Assembly (NCBI GenBank): GCA_963575745.1
Contig: CAUYUJ010016149.1
Span: 592,424 to 656,423, forward strand
DNA from: Prorocentrum cordatum
Lineage: Eukaryota > Sar > Dinophyceae > Prorocentrales > Prorocentraceae
Length of the DNA: 64,000 nt
Direction of reading: 5' to 3'
In this document: piece by piece, positions 31,690 through 43,503 of the stretch
How positions within the stretch are numbered: position 1 is the first letter of the stretch
Layout: each line of letters begins with the position of its first letter
Notes under the pieces: generated by a model
The model's input: the letters and a program-made list of their open reading frames with translations, nothing else
Database searches by the model: none
Told to the model about the DNA's origin: nothing
Made by a program: the position numbers and the translations under genes

Positions 31690-32890
31690 CGTGGTCTCAC
31701 CTGAGGGCCTCACCGAAGGCTTCGGTGGCATGGCTCGCATGCGGCTCTCCGCCGACTTCGGCACACCCCTCACAGATTACCCGTCGGTCGTTGAAAGTAG
31801 GTATGTTTGGATCAATCTACTGTTGGCGCCTTCCTACTTCAAGAGTGTAGCGGTTTTCCCTTTTCCCTCCTATTCAGGGGGCGGGCGGAAACTCAATATA
31901 TTTCCAACGCCTTCCTACGTCATGGTTCTACCTACTTCTTCCGACAGACTTGTCACGGGGCTCCACGGAAGGCTCTTGTGGCGCATTCTGCTGTTGTGCA
32001 CGAGTCGTGGCCAGGAGCGGTGCGTACGTTCTTCGGTCGCGTCCCGCCTAACCCGTGGCGCCTTTCGCATGCGCTGCCCGGCCCACCCCAGCACACCATG
32101 CACACGTTTCTTGGCCCCATACGGAGCGCCACCGAACGCCGCAGTGGCATGGCCCAGCGGTCCCAGGCCCAGTGGGTACAGCATTCACACGCTTCGTGCC
32201 CCCGCACAGGGAGCTTCACTGAAGGCGATATTCACGAGTGCTGTGCTCACAGCTGCACATGGCTGCGCCCTCTCGCCAGGATATGCTTTCCCAGCCACCC
32301 CGTGGTGTTGGGTGCTCGTTTTGAATGCGCCGCGCCCCGCGTCCACTCCTTCCTTTCGGCGCCCCCATCAGTCCCTTCTCCCACCCTCCGCTTGTCCTCA
32401 TCAGTATCACCCATGACCATCATCAGCAGCAGCACCATCACCCTCACCATCACCATCATCACCATCATCAGCACCATCACCATCATCATCACCATCACCA
32501 TCACCGTCATCAGCAACCACCACCATCATCACTGTCGTCATTGTCGTAATCGTCACCACCATCATCATCACCAGCATCATCATCATCAGCATCAGCATCA
32601 GCATCAGCATCAGCATCATCATCATCAGCATCATCATCAGCACCATGCGCATGCGGCTCCCCTCTCATTTCGGGCACACACACACACACACCTCACACGT
32701 TTCGTTGCCCCTCAGGGAGCTCCACCGTAGGCCCCAGAGGCATCGTCCACATGTGGGTGCCACGCCTGTTTCGGCCCACCCTGGGCATTAGTGAGAGGAG
32801 GTGCATGCGGGTATGCGCCCAATTCGGCACACCCCTCATGCGGGTCGTGCCCCAGGGGGAGCTCCAACGTCGGCACACTTGAGAGGGTTT
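31690..32890. repeat. Dispersed copies of the 90-bp repeat
   Basis: Copies or partial copies at 31690-31780 (GGGCCTCACCGAAGGC, GGCTCGCATGCGG, TTCGGCACACCCCTCAC), about 32070-32200 (TTTCGCATGCGCTGCC, CCATACGGAGC) and 32690-32870 (CAGGGAGCTCCACCGTAGG, AATTCGGCACACCCCTCATG). They have the same orientation as the array at 22185-23115 and lie on the other side of the 6.8-kb retrotransposon. No gene is supported; the 307-codon frame at 31807-32730 is repeat plus trinucleotide translation. Confidence 0.75.
32405..32650. repeat. CAT/CAC/CAG trinucleotide tract
   Basis: About 245 bases of CATCAC, CATCAT and CATCAGCAT repeats, with a CATCAG sub-block at 32580-32620. Translates as poly-His/Ser or poly-Met depending on frame. 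A short (CA)n follows at 32680. Confidence 0.92.
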
Positions 32891-33101
32891 GCATGCCGCT
32901 GGCCCGCACCATATCCTGAACACCCACCCGCGGCCTGGGAGCAGGTGTAGGCGCACACGTAGTGAGCATCTACTAGGATGGTCAGGTATCTGCATGCCTG
33001 CGTGGTCGTGATCGTTGGGGCGTTAGACCACCCCACGTATGGTGTCACATTCGTCCCGCACTCGCTCCCCGCCATCCGTTTGCCTTGCCCGTGCCTCGAC
33101 G

Positions 33102-33171
33102 ATGGTCAGGATCATGCTCGCGCAGCTCGAGCACCCCAACATTGTCAGGAGATGCCTCGCGATCCGTGATC
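33102..33171 (+). CDS. Possible protein-kinase exon (alpha-C/subdomain IV)
   Basis: The frame reads RIMLAQLEHPNIVRRCLAIRD, closely matching the end of helix C and subdomain IV of protein kinases (ilxqLxHPNIVrl). A 3' splice site could lie at GGTCAG just before GATCATG, which would put the helix-C Glu in the preceding exon; as read, that position is Val. Downstream text becomes Gly/Arg-rich without kinase features, so the exon would be about 65 bases. No glycine loop is seen upstream. A fragment with the kinase HRD loop lies 19 kb downstream on the same strand (52163) and could be a later exon of the same gene with very long introns, or unrelated. The match is short. Confidence 0.35.
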
Positions 33172-33199
33172 TGGGGGGCGGGGCTGGCGCATCTGTCGT

Positions 33200-33899
33200 G
33201 CGGCAAGAGCGATTGGAAGCGAGACGTCGCGCGGACGGCGTGGCGGCAGCGGAAGGAGTCGCCACTTGTGAAGGTTTGTAGTTGCGCGGTCCGAGAGTGA
33301 CGGCAATGTTGGCATCAGTGGGCGGTGGTCATGTAGAGGATGGTGATGTTGATGATCATTTTGGGGTGAGGATTAGGCAGTACAATGTTGAGGCAAGACA
33401 CGTCATGAGAAAGTACACGACGACAGGCAGATATTACACGAGGCGAGGCGAGACGATGTAATGCTATATGCGGTGATGCGAGGTGGCGCTAGGCACGACA
33501 AGGCAAGACACGGCACAACTGGATCGGACAAGTCAGGGCAAAGGAACGCAAGGGAAAACAGGCGATCCAACGCACGACCATCGCATGATCCCATTGACAG
33601 TTATTATAGCATGGTGCTAACGGAATCGCGGCTGTATCATTATCAGCGTGATATAGTATTTGGGTTGAGCATTGCAAGCCTTGGCTCGCATGTGGTGCAG
33701 CAGATGCTGCCACAGGAGGCGTTGCAGCAGCCGTCTGTGTATTGTTAGGCACGGGCAGTTGCCGTCCTCGAGATGGTGGGCCATGCTTCCATCTACAAAG
33801 CGTATGCAACTTATGCAGCTGGTCGCGTCGCAGGTCAGACAATACCCGTACGACCACCCTTCGGGTGATAAAGAGGTTTGGGGGGGAAGCAACTTTACA
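33200..33899. other. No gene seen
   Basis: Moderate GC, with GGCGAGGCGAGACGATG and AGGCACGACAAGGCAAGACA style degenerate purine-rich repeats at 33380-33550. Short frames only. Confidence 0.45.
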
Positions 33900-33940
33900 C
33901 CCTAAACCCTAAATAAACCCTAAACCCCAAACCCTAAACC
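33900..33940. repeat. Interstitial telomeric repeat (CCCTAAA)n
   Basis: CCCTAAA CCCTAAA TAAA CCCTAAA CCCCAAA CCCTAAA, i.e. four exact and one variant unit of the plant-type heptamer, which is also the telomere repeat reported for dinoflagellates. Orientation is the C-rich strand on +. Sequence on the two sides differs in character, with a GC-rich tandem duplication directly to the right. Confidence 0.9.
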
Positions 33941-33984
33941 GATGGTTGTGATGATGACGAAACCCATGCAGCCACCTTCAGCCT

Positions 33985-34180
33985 GGAACGCCCAAACCCG
34001 GGCACCCTCCCTTGACCGCTCTCGCGCGGCCAGGTGGCACCACGGGGCACATCGCGAGATGCCGACGCCGTCGCTGCAGCCTTCCACCGCGAACGCCCGC
34101 ACCCGGGCACCCCCCTTGGACCCCTCGCGCGGCCAGGGACACCCCAGAGATGCCGTCGCCGCCGTGGTGTCAAGCCCCTA
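33985..34180. repeat. Two-copy duplication of about 101-103 bp
   Basis: GAACGCCCAAACCCGGGCACC at about 33987 and GAACGCCCGCACCCGGGCACC at about 34090, each followed by a CCTTGACC or CCTTGGACC block, CGCGCGGCCAGG, CACC and GAGATGCCG. Located right beside the telomeric block. Confidence 0.75.
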
Positions 34181-34679
34181 CAGATTTTTTCGGGCCCCCA
34201 GCCCCGCGGCCTCCGAGGGCCAGGAAGCAAAAGGGGGAAGCAGGAGGGTGTGAGGGTGTGGATGCAAGGGGAGAGGCGAGGAAAGGGGCGGAGGGAGAAA
34301 GAATATCGAGGAACTGGAGGTAAAAGCAGGAGAACGGGTGGCGTTTATTTGGCCCCCGGGCGCTCGCGACGCTGAAATAAATTCGCCCGGCAGAGCCTGG
34401 GTGTGTCGACCCCAATGCCGATTCATTGTGGATTGCCCCATCGACCTCCCTCTGTCGCGGTCGGTGTCCCTATCGGGTGTCCCTCTTATCGGTGTTCGTC
34501 AATCGATTTCACTTGCCCGATCACCTTTACTCGATGTCATGATCGGTTTTGTTCGATCAATATCACTGTCAATCCCCTGGCCGGTGATGGTGACATTGGG
34601 AACCGTTTGGCGTATCTGATTGGGTTCTCTGTGATCTCACCTCCCAAGTGTCCCTATCGATCTCACTAGCAAGGCTGGA

Positions 34680-35095
34680 AACCACCCGGATTCTATCGGG
34701 ACACCACCAGGGTATCATCGGGGCACCAACAGGGCACCGTGCAGACACCACAGGGACACTTCAGGACACCATCGGAACACCACTCGGGGCACTTATCGGG
34801 ACACCACCAGGACACCATCGAGACACCATCACCAGGACACCATCAGGACACCAATCAGGACGCCAATCGGGACACCGATGGGACACCGACCGCATAAATT
34901 CAGCAGGTCACCGACCATACACCAACGGGACCCCGACGGGACCCCGACGAGACACCGACGGGACACCGACGGGACACCGACGGGACATTGACGGGACACC
35001 GACGGGACACCGACCGGACACCGTTGGGCCACCGACGGGACACCGACGGGACACCGACGGGACACTGATGGGACACCGGCGGGACAACGGCGGGA
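34680..35095. repeat. Minisatellite of GGACACCGACG-type units
   Basis: Starts with loosely spaced GGACACCA words (34700-34870) and tightens into an 11-bp unit GGGACACCGAC from about 34920 to 35070. One strand of the array reads open in more than one frame (TGHRRDTDGTP and similar), which is repeat translation only. Confidence 0.9.
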
Positions 35096-36455
35096 TAGCA
35101 TATTTGGACATCCCCAGCCAATGTCCGCCCACCAGGGGGGAAGGCCGGACAATTGTGTTGCCCCGCCCTAGCCATAGCGAAGTCATTCTTCTCGCCCGCC
35201 CACGCGCATTCGCCTCGCCCGCACGCACGACACGAACCCGAAACCGTAACCAATTTCCTGGTGTGGGGCTCTCCGTTCCACTTATTCGAGCCTCCGATTC
35301 CGAATGGTCTTGTCTCTGATCGGGTGAGTGGTGCACACGCACACGGTACATGCCGACGCAAGTACAGGCTGTCGCCAATTCCGAGATTGCGGTTCTTGCC
35401 ATTGGGGCGTGCCCAGAGCGACTTTGCACGTGTCGCCCCCGTGAAGCCTTGTGGGGCACTTGTGCGGTCCAGGGCAAGCTCTTTCGGGCGCTCTGGCCTC
35501 CTCTTCTCTCCCTCCTTGGCATCGTTCGGACGTGTGCATTTTGTCTCGGTGAGGACCACCGAGGGGCATCCTGGATCATCGTGCAAAAATGAAGGCACGA
35601 AACCGAAACATGCACGGGAAATGGATGCCCGAGCGACGGCAAGTGTCTCCCGCCTGTCCTTTTCCCCTGGTCCTACCCTTCTCGCCCCTCGTCGCCCCAG
35701 AGTTCCCACGGGTAGGGCGTGTGAGCTCGGACCCGCCGCCCCGACGAGCCCAGCCCCCTCGCCCGGGCTGCCTCGTGAAACCCTGCAGTGCTGGGCCCGC
35801 TGTGTCGTTGCTGTGTCTTTGCGCCTTCCCAGGCTGCTTGCGGCCTCTCGGACCGGTCTCAGTGGAGCAGACACTTAGTCTCGGGGGCGGCAAAGAGGGG
35901 GGTGATGACCAGGGGGGGGGGTATCATGGCGGGGGCCATGATATTTCCCCAGGTTTCATGGCGCCTCTTCTTATTTCGTTACGTCCCTGGCACCCCGCGC
36001 GCATGCCGCCGGTCATGATTTGCACCCCCCTCTTGGACGCCCCCCTCTTGGCCGCTCCTAATAGTCGTGCCAGAATCGCGACTGGAACATGAGAGAAGCT
36101 CAGGCGACAGGCCCATGACAAAACCACGACAGGCACGCAGCAGCCAGATGGCAGTCCAGGTCCAGATTTGCTCACTCCGACCGTCGTCTCTGGCCACCGG
36201 ATCTCAGAATGTTCCGTGCCTCTCAGGATGTACGAGTGCTTCCAGGACGCAGCCAAGAGCTTCCCTGATTGCCTCTGCTAATATAATCGGACTTGTTGGC
36301 AGTCGTTGGGTTCCACCCTTCTACTCTCGAATGCGCATGTTCGCAGCTTTGTGTTCATGCGCATCCCATGTGCCATGGTAAGAGCCGTCGTCCCAACAAC
36401 ACTCGATTGCCAGTAGCTGCGGGCGTGTGTACTCGCATACGCACGTGTCTGTGTG
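35096..36455. other. No gene seen
   Basis: Mixed composition. Frames of 60-320 codons overlap on both strands without recognisable motifs; the longest minus-strand ones extend from the minisatellite. A G-run at about 35910 (GGGGGGGGG) and CCCCCCTCTTGG tracts at 36030 are the only local structure. Confidence 0.45.
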
Positions 36456-36476
36456 AGCGTGTGTGTGTGAGAGAGA

Positions 36477-36524
<48 letters not shown>

Positions 36525-37110
36525 GTCTCTCTCTCTCTCTCTTTCTATCTCTTTCTACCGAGGGTTGCTAGGGGTGCCCCTGGCCCAAGGTGCCCCTAGC
36601 TTTTCGCTCAATCCTGGAGCCCCTGGGGCCCTCTCGGCCTCGCGAGGGGTGCTCTGGAGGCCGTGCGGGGCCTCCTTGGGAATCCTGGGGGACACCTTGG
36701 GCCAGGGGCACTTCTGGCCACACCCGACTCTCTTTTTTTTTTGTTTCTCTCTCTCTCTCTTTCTCGGCCGCTCTGCTGAGGCCCCGGCCGCCCTCGTTGG
36801 GCTCTTGAAATTGGGTGGCAGTCCCGCCGCGTCGCTGCGCGCGCGGCAGCGACGCCAGAGAGTGTGTGTGTGTGTGTAGTTGCATTGCGATGGTTCGCGT
36901 CCCTTTCTATCAATCGCGACGGTATTGTCACCTCGCCAGCGAAGAACACGTGTGCGTGCGCGTGTGCGTGTGCGTGTGCAGTGTGTACATGTTTGTGTGT
37001 GTGTTTGTTTGTGTGTATGTGTGTGCGTGCGTGCGCGTGCGCGTGCACGTGCTTGTGTGTGTATGTGTGTGAGGGTGTGTGTGTGTGTGTGTGCATGCGT
37101 GTACGTTGTT
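36456..37110. repeat. (GT)n microsatellites
   Basis: Pure (GT)n at 36480-36522 followed by (CT)n to about 36550, and a looser GT-rich tract 36858-37095 with GTGCGTGCGC variants. Between them (36555-36830) lies one of the degenerate CTTGGG/GGCC blocks also seen at 38.3-39.3 kb. Confidence 0.92.
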
Positions 37111-37334
37111 TTCACGCCTGTACATTGCATTGTCTGGTTCCCCTCTGTCGTGCCTGGGGCCTCTGCGTTCCACCTCCCATCCGCGTGATCGGCGGTTATG
37201 CGGAGTCACGCGGAGCGACAAAATATTGTAGTCAAGAGATGACGGTCTGGTGAGACAGAGTTGGCACAGCAGACGCCAGAAACAAACACGTTGACGCTCT
37301 AACGCTCCTGCCGCTCATGACGCTCTCTGATTCT

Positions 37335-37363
37335 CTGACGCTCTGGGGTGCCAGGAGCGTCAG
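37335..37363. repeat. Inverted repeat, potential hairpin
   Basis: CTGACGCTC and GAGCGTCAG are exact complements separated by 11 bases, and TGG/CCA can extend the stem with one bulge. The surrounding 37290-37430 is full of GACGCTC and GGAGCGTC words in both orientations. Confidence 0.75.
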
Positions 37364-38264
37364 GAGCTCTCTTGGGCGTCGGGAGCGTCGGGATCCGAGC
37401 TTCAGGAGCGTTGTTAGCGTCGGCACCTCATGGCCGCTCTCTTCGCTTCCTATCCTGCGAGAGGCTGGGGCCTGGAGCCTCGTGCCGAGGAGCCCAGCAG
37501 GCTGTGCATCGTGCTGGAGCTGTGCCGTGCGCTCGGCTTGTGAGGTTGGAGCTCTCGGATGATTTGGCCGCGGTCGTGCGCGTCGGGTTTGGGGCGTAGA
37601 GGAAGAAGCCGTGCGCCCCCGCCCCGACGGGAGCGGGAAGGTGGCTGAGGAGGAGGAGGAGGATGGGGTTTGGGGAGGTGGTGGTGGTACAGTCGGGCCG
37701 AGGTATCAGATCGAGGACGGTTCGGGGAGGGTGCCCTAAGGTTCTTCATGCTTGTTGGATGTGCTTGTGCATCCTGGGCAGGGCACCCTTGGATGTTCTG
37801 TGTGTTTTGGCCGGTGAAGGGTCTCATGTTTTCGAAGGATGATATGATGTCTTACGTCTGGCTGTAGCAGGAATGCGCACGGTTGTATTGTCTGAGCCTT
37901 CTGTGTTTCGCATCGAGGCCCGGGTCGTGCCAGAATGCGCATTCCGTTATGCAGCAGCACCTGGCTACCTTGTGTTCGTCTAAAATCCCTCATGCTATTA
38001 TCCTTCCCCTCTACTCCATGCTCTGCGTTGTTATCCACACCGCCTAGCACACGCATACCACACCAGGGCATTGCCCCCTCCGGGCATCGTTACATGGGCC
38101 CCGAGGCGAACCTGTAGGCTGACGGTTTATTTACCTGGAGAGATGAGAGCTTACTCCCTCTGAACACATACACCCGCGAACTGTCAGCACTGTGCTTTTG
38201 GAGAGTGCGCTTGGAATGGGGGGTGGCTGGCAAATGTCAAAATCCTTCAACAAACTTCGGAAAA

Positions 38265-39340
38265 TCACTCTTTTTGGCCTTTCTGGCCTTCCTGGAGGCC
38301 CCCTTGGAGGCCTCTTGGGCCGTCTTGGGCCAGCTGCGAGCCACCTTCGGCCATCTTGGTGGGCTCCTGGCCCGTCTGACGCCGTCGGAAGCCGTTTGGG
38401 GGGCGTTTCTGGGCCGCCTTGGGGCCTTCTTGGAGTGCTCCAGGGCCGTCTTAGAGGCCATCTTGAGCGTGTTGGAGGCCTCTTGGGCCGTCTTGGGGCC
38501 CTCTTGGGGCCGTCTTGAGGGGCCTCTCGGGCCGTCAGGGGGCTATCTTGGAGGCCTCTTGGGCGATCTTGGGGCGACCTTGGGGGCGTCTTGGGCCGTC
38601 TTGGGCTGTCGGAAAGCCGAAAAGGCGCAAATGCCAAAATCCTTCAAACACCTAAGGCAAATCAATGATTTTCGCCTCTTCGGGCCTTCCTGGAGGACCT
38701 CTTGGAGGCCTCTTGGGTCGCCTTGGAGGCCTCTTGGAAGCCTCTTGGGCCGTTTTGTGCCATCTTAAGGCCATTTTAGGCCGTCTTGGGTGCATTTTGG
38801 GCCGTCTTGTAGGCATCTTGGGGCAATCTTAGCCGTCTTAGAGGCCATCTTGGCCGTCTTGGAGGCGTCTTGGAGGCCATCTTGGAGCCGTCTGGAACGG
38901 AAAAAACCTTTGCAACCGGGTCCGGGCAATCTTTCGGCATCCTTCCGGATGGCCGACGGGACGGGCCGAAGCCCCAGGGGGAGTTGTTTTGGACAAATAA
39001 CCCAAACCAAAAGCCATATCTTCTGGCACGCCAGGCACCCTTTTGATAAATCAAAATGGGGCGGCGGATCGAATGGCCGTCGGCCCATCCCGCCACCGTA
39101 CCTCGGATCGTGGGGGTCGGAGGCATCCAGGGTGTTCGTTGGGATGTCGCTGGTGGCCTCTTTGGGGCCGTATGGGGGCCTCCTGAGAGCTGTTTTGGGG
39201 ATTGGGGGGGCGTTTGGGGAGCCTCTTGGGGGTCTCTCGTAGCCTTTTTGGGCCTCCTGGCGCCTTCTTGGGGCATCCTGGGGGGCTTTTGCCCTTGGCT
39301 GGGACGTCCTGCGAGAAAGCGCCAGGGGGGGCAAGGGCCA
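38265..39340. repeat. Degenerate CTTGGGCCGTCTTGG repeat field
   Basis: Words such as CCTCTTGGGCCGTCTTGG and CTTGGAGGCC recur every 10-20 bases from 38265 to 38900 and again in looser form at 39120-39310. Frames here are open for 100-240 codons on both strands but encode only Leu/Gly/Arg/Pro low complexity. Confidence 0.75.
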
Positions 39341-39955
39341 CGGGGGAGGCCCTGGAAGATCTGCCCCCCCCTTGCAGAATCTTCAGGATGGAGGAGTGGG
39401 GCTCCGGGGATGATCAAGCAACCTGATAACATTCACTCGTGCCTCGCGGGCACGACGGCGGATGAACGCTTGACCCGTTGCAGCGACAGGTCGTCATGGC
39501 GCGGGCATCTCTACTTGTCCAGAACAGCGCCCCCCTCCTTTCTCATCCCGCCTCTTTCGTCATCATCCTCTTCCCCCTTTTACCGTATCCCTGCTGCTGC
39601 CGCGCTGGTTGTTCGGTTCTCCTGTCCGTCGGTTTCCTGCCCCCATCTCCCGCCCCCCTTCTCTGAGTTCCCCCCCTTCCGTCCTTCTTTTGCCCCGCGT
39701 TCTAGCCCCCGTTCCTCTGTGCGCCGAAGGCTTCACTCCTCGTCCTTCTATCGCTGTCCTGAAAGTTGTGAAACGTGAACGCATCGAATGTAGCTTGTAC
39801 AGCAGATGACGACGTTAGCATGAATGCTGTCCATACACATGTGAGACAACTCTTTCTCGTCACTCAATGATGGTGGGTTAGCTACTTCGCAGGGTAAGTG
39901 TCCTTACGTGTCGCTGCTCTCTGCTCCACTGCGGGACTCAGACCCCGCCTAAAAG
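39341..39955. other. No gene seen
   Basis: Pyrimidine-rich in 39530-39710 (CCTCTTCCCCC, TTTCCTGCCCCC). A plus-strand 240-codon frame ends here but has no recognisable region. Confidence 0.45.
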
Positions 39956-39964
39956 GCACGAACA

Positions 39965-40580
39965 AACGAACGAACGAACGAAGATGAGGAGGAGGAGGAG
40001 GAGGAGGAGACGGATGAGGAGGAAGAGATAGAACAAGAGAAATCCCCCTAGACTCCCGCGGCGCCTTGTGTAGTACCTTAACACCTGTTTGGGAAGGGGA
40101 CTGAGAATCAGGAGGAGTGACGCCAGCTCCGCGGGCTCAAACGAATCCGTGGGTCAGGAACCCCCGTGGTGGAGAACACACAGGGCAGCGTAACAGGTAC
40201 CCAAAGTCTTAATTTGCAAAGGGGTCTATTTGGACGATGATGGTGACGATGACGACGACGATTACGATGACGATGATGTTGCTGATGGTGTTGCTGATCG
40301 TGATGGTGATGGTGATGATGGCGATGGTGGTGATGCCAACCATGGTGGTGGTGATGATGAATACGATTACGATGACGACAATGGCGATGATGGTGATGAT
40401 GACGATGCTGATGATGTTGATGATGGTGATGATGACGATGATGAGGGATAACGATAGTGGCGGCGATGGTTCATGCAATGGGCGTGATTGTGGTGATGCT
40501 GATGACGATGGTGAAGATACTCATGATGCTGGTGATGCTGATGGTGATGATTGCGACTGTAATGATTGTCATGTGTGATG
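39965..40580. repeat. GGA and GAT/GAC trinucleotide tracts
   Basis: (GAAC)n at 39960-39980, (GGA)n at 39985-40020 and a long GATGAC/GATGGT tract from 40235 to 40565 that translates as poly-Asp or poly-Met/Val. Confidence 0.9.
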
Positions 40581-42235
40581 ATGTGAAGGAGGAGGAGGAG
40601 GACAAGAAGAGGAGGAGGACGAGGAGGAGGACGAGGAGGAGACGGTGAGGAGGAGGAGGAGGAGGATTCTAACAAGGGAGGGTCTAACAAGAGAGGAGGA
40701 GGAGGAGGAGGAGGAGGAGGAGGAGGAGGAGGAGGAGGAGGAGGAGGAGGAGGAGGAGGAGGAGGAGGAGGAGGAGGAGGAGGAGGAGGAGGAGGAGAGA
40801 GGAGGAGGAGGAGGAGGAGGAGGAGGAGGAGGAGGAGGAGGAGGAGGAGGAGGAGGAGGAGGAGGAGGAGGAGGAGGAGGAGGAGGAGGAGGAGGAGGAG
40901 GAGGAGGAGGAGGAGGAGGAGGAGGAGGAGGAGGAGGAGGAGGAGGAGGAGGAGGAGGAGGAGGAGGAGGAGGAGGAAGGAGGAGGAGGAGCGAGTGGAG
41001 GAGGAAGGAGGAGGATCAGGAGGAGGAGCAGGAGGATGAGGAGGAAGACGACAAGGAGGAGGAGGAGGAGGAGGAGGAGGAGGAGGCGGGAGAGGCGCAG
41101 AAGGGGCAGCGGGATAACTCGTTGAGGAGTAGGAGCGGGAGGATGAGAGAGGAGGGTGTCGTGGAGCAGGAGGTGGTGGAGGGGAATTGGGGAGCTATGG
41201 CAGGGGTGGAGAGCTCTACGGCCGGCTCGTGCAGAGCGGCAGAGCGATGCACTCATTGGAGCTAAGGCAGGGGTGGAGAGCTCTATGGCCGGCTCGTGCA
41301 GCACGTCAAGAAGGCCCTCTCGGGCGGCTCCTTGCTCTGCCTACCATCCAAGTAGATCACAATGTTTCTGAGGCGGAAGAGGAGGGAGGTGCAGGGGGAA
41401 GAAGGAGTGATAACAAAAGAAGAGGATGGCGATGGCACCCCCACGAAAGAAAGGAATCTATAGGAGCAGGAGTGGAAATGGAGGAGGAGCAGGAGGACCA
41501 GCTGGAGGAGGAGGAGGAGGAGGAGGAGGAGGAGGGGAGGACGAGGAGGAGGCGTAGGCGGAGGAGGAACAGACGCAGGAGGGAGGACAGTAGATGAAAC
41601 ATCGAAGTCGGAGGAATGAGGGGAAGGGGGAGGTGGAGGGGACGAGAAGGAGTCTAACAAGGGAGGAGGGGGAGGGAGGAGGAGGAAGGAGGAGGGAGGA
41701 GGAGGAAGGAGGAGGAGCAGGAGCAGGAGGAGGAGGAGGAGGAGGAGGAGGAGGGAGAGGGGGAGGAGGAGGAGGAGGAGGAGGGAGGAGGAGGAGGAGG
41801 AGGAGGAGGAGGAAGAGGAGGAGGAGGGGAGGAGCAGGAGCAGGAGGAGCAGAGGAGGAGGGGGAGGAGGAGGAGGGATGAGGAGGGAGGAGGAGGAGGA
41901 GGAGGAGGAGGTGATGGGAGGGATGAGAGGATGAGAGGGAGAGGGGGAGGAGGAAGGAGGCGGAGGAGGAGGCGGAGGACGACGACGACGGCGACGGCGT
42001 CAAGAACGACAAGGAGGAGGAGGAGGAGGAGGAGGAGGAGGAGGAGGAGGAGGAGGAGTAGAAGGGGAGAGGGAGGGAGAGAGGGAGGGAGGGAGGGCTA
42101 ACTATGAGGAGGAAGGAGGAGGCGGAGGATGAGGACGAGGAGGAGGAGGAGGAGGGCAGGGGGAGGAAGAGTCGGAGGAGGAGGAAGAGGAGGAGGAGGA
42201 GGAGAAGGAGGAGGAGAAGGAGGAGGAGGAGGTGT
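40581..42235. repeat. 1.65-kb (GGA)n array
   Basis: Nearly pure (GGA)n from about 40694 to 40978 with one GAGAGA break near 40797, then interrupted GGA-rich sequence to 42235. Two related short segments inside it, around 41190-41240 and 41255-41310, share GGGGTGGAGAGCTCTA and GGCCGGCTCGTGCAG. Purine is almost wholly on the + strand, so triplex formation is possible. Frames read poly-Glu, poly-Gly or poly-Arg and are not genes. Confidence 0.95.
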
Positions 42236-43254
42236 CGCTTGTACAGGGCGACATGCGCCTCCTACGCGCGGGCTGGTGTGTCGTGCAGGTCGACGACAGT
42301 GGGGGCCTCGTGGCGTCCCTGTGCGGCCTGCTGCCTGGCCCGCACCAAGCGTCGGACTTGGCCGAGGCACATGGCCTGCTCATGTATCTCACACGCGCTG
42401 GGCTGGGCCCCTTTCGCTACCATTCGGACTGCGATTCGGTGGTCTCAAGCTTCCAGCGTGGCCGTTTCGAGACCACGGGCGCCGCGTGCGAGGGCGTTGA
42501 CGCGTGGTCTCAGATATGGGATCGCGTGGGCGACCTTGGGGGGGAAGGAGTGCGGAAGTTGAAAGGCCATTCCCGCCGCCGTCACGATGACGAGCAGGAG
42601 CTGGGTGCTGTCGCGAGGTGGGGGAACCGCCGCGCCGATGCTGGCGCCCGCGTGGGCGCCTCCCTCCATCTCAAGGATGGCGAGGCCAGCCAGCGTGCGC
42701 AGCGCTCCTTTAAGCTGGTCACCTTCGTGGCCAAGTTCCTTGCCAGGACAGTGCAGGCTGTCGGCCCCAAGTCGCAGCAGGCGCCGCGCCGCGGACAGCT
42801 GCGGCGGGCCAAGCGACGGGGGCCGACGCCAGCCCTCACGGCGGACACGGAGCCGCCCCCTGATGCCCACTCGCCCGTGCCGTCTCCCACGGGCTTCAGG
42901 CGCGCCAGGTGCTTCCGCATCGCTCGGCAACGGGGCGCCTTCATCCCAGCCGTGTGCGCCCCTGGAGGGGGCCACCGCGTCTGGCACGTTGGCCAGTTCG
43001 TCTTCTGCGCCTGCTGCGGTGCGCACGCCAGCGAGAATGTGCAGCTCCTGGCGCTCCCTTGCCACGGTGGAGCGCCCCCCAAGACGCGCGCTCTTTTAGA
43101 CCGTCTCTGGGAGGGACTGCACCCTCGTACTGGGCAGCCGCTGCTGTCGTCTGTGCAGGGACAGCTGAGGCCTCGCCCTTTCGGCGAAGATGTCCTCGAC
43201 GCCACCTGCGGGGGCCCGGTCGCGGTCGAGGACGAATGCGCCGTGTCGGGCTAG
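42236..43254 (+). pseudogene. Non-LTR element 3' fragment: RNase H and CxxC tail
   Basis: Open from inside the (GGA)n array to TAG 43252, with no ATG at its start. RNase H: RAGWCVVQVDDSGGLVAS, the Glu site in DLAEAHGLLMYL (about residue 45), the Asp site in YHSDCDSVVSSF (residue 62) and the last site in ARWGNRRADAGARVGAS (residue 128). The first Asp strand (TDGS type) is missing because the 5' side is cut off by the array. A basic linker follows, then a possible zinc motif FVFCACCGAH with a later PCHGG (residues 262-285) and GLHPRTGQPL, an arrangement I associate with the C-terminus of dinoflagellate non-LTR polyproteins. No reverse transcriptase remains. It is a different, GC-richer family from the element at 53-61 kb. 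Confidence 0.7.
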
Positions 43255-43386
43255 CCTCCTGCCCCTTCCTTGCGCGGCACTCCCGTGTGCGATGTGCCCG
43301 AGGCTTTTCCTGTCAGGCTCTTGCCTGAGTCTGTCTGCGTAGCCAGCCCCGCTTGCACGCTTTCAGCCGCGCCTGGAGAAAACAAA

Positions 43387-43503
43387 CAAACTCCTCCTCC
43401 TCCTCCTCGACCTCCCCCTCCTCCTCCTCCTCCTCCTCCTCCTCCTCCTCTCCTCCTCGTCCTCCTCCTCCTCCTCCTCCTCCTCCTCCTCCTCCTCCTC
43501 CTC

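Noticed and set aside
31807-32730. 307-codon plus-strand frame
   Set aside because: Composed of dispersed 90-bp repeats and a CAT/CAC tract that gives poly-His.
34648-35319. Frame encoding TGHRRDTDGTP-type repeats
   Set aside because: Product of the 11-bp GGACACCGACG minisatellite.
40645-42012. Poly-Glu, poly-Gly, poly-Arg and poly-Ser frames of 100-206 codons
   Set aside because: They are the three-frame readings of the (GGA)n/(TCC)n arrays.
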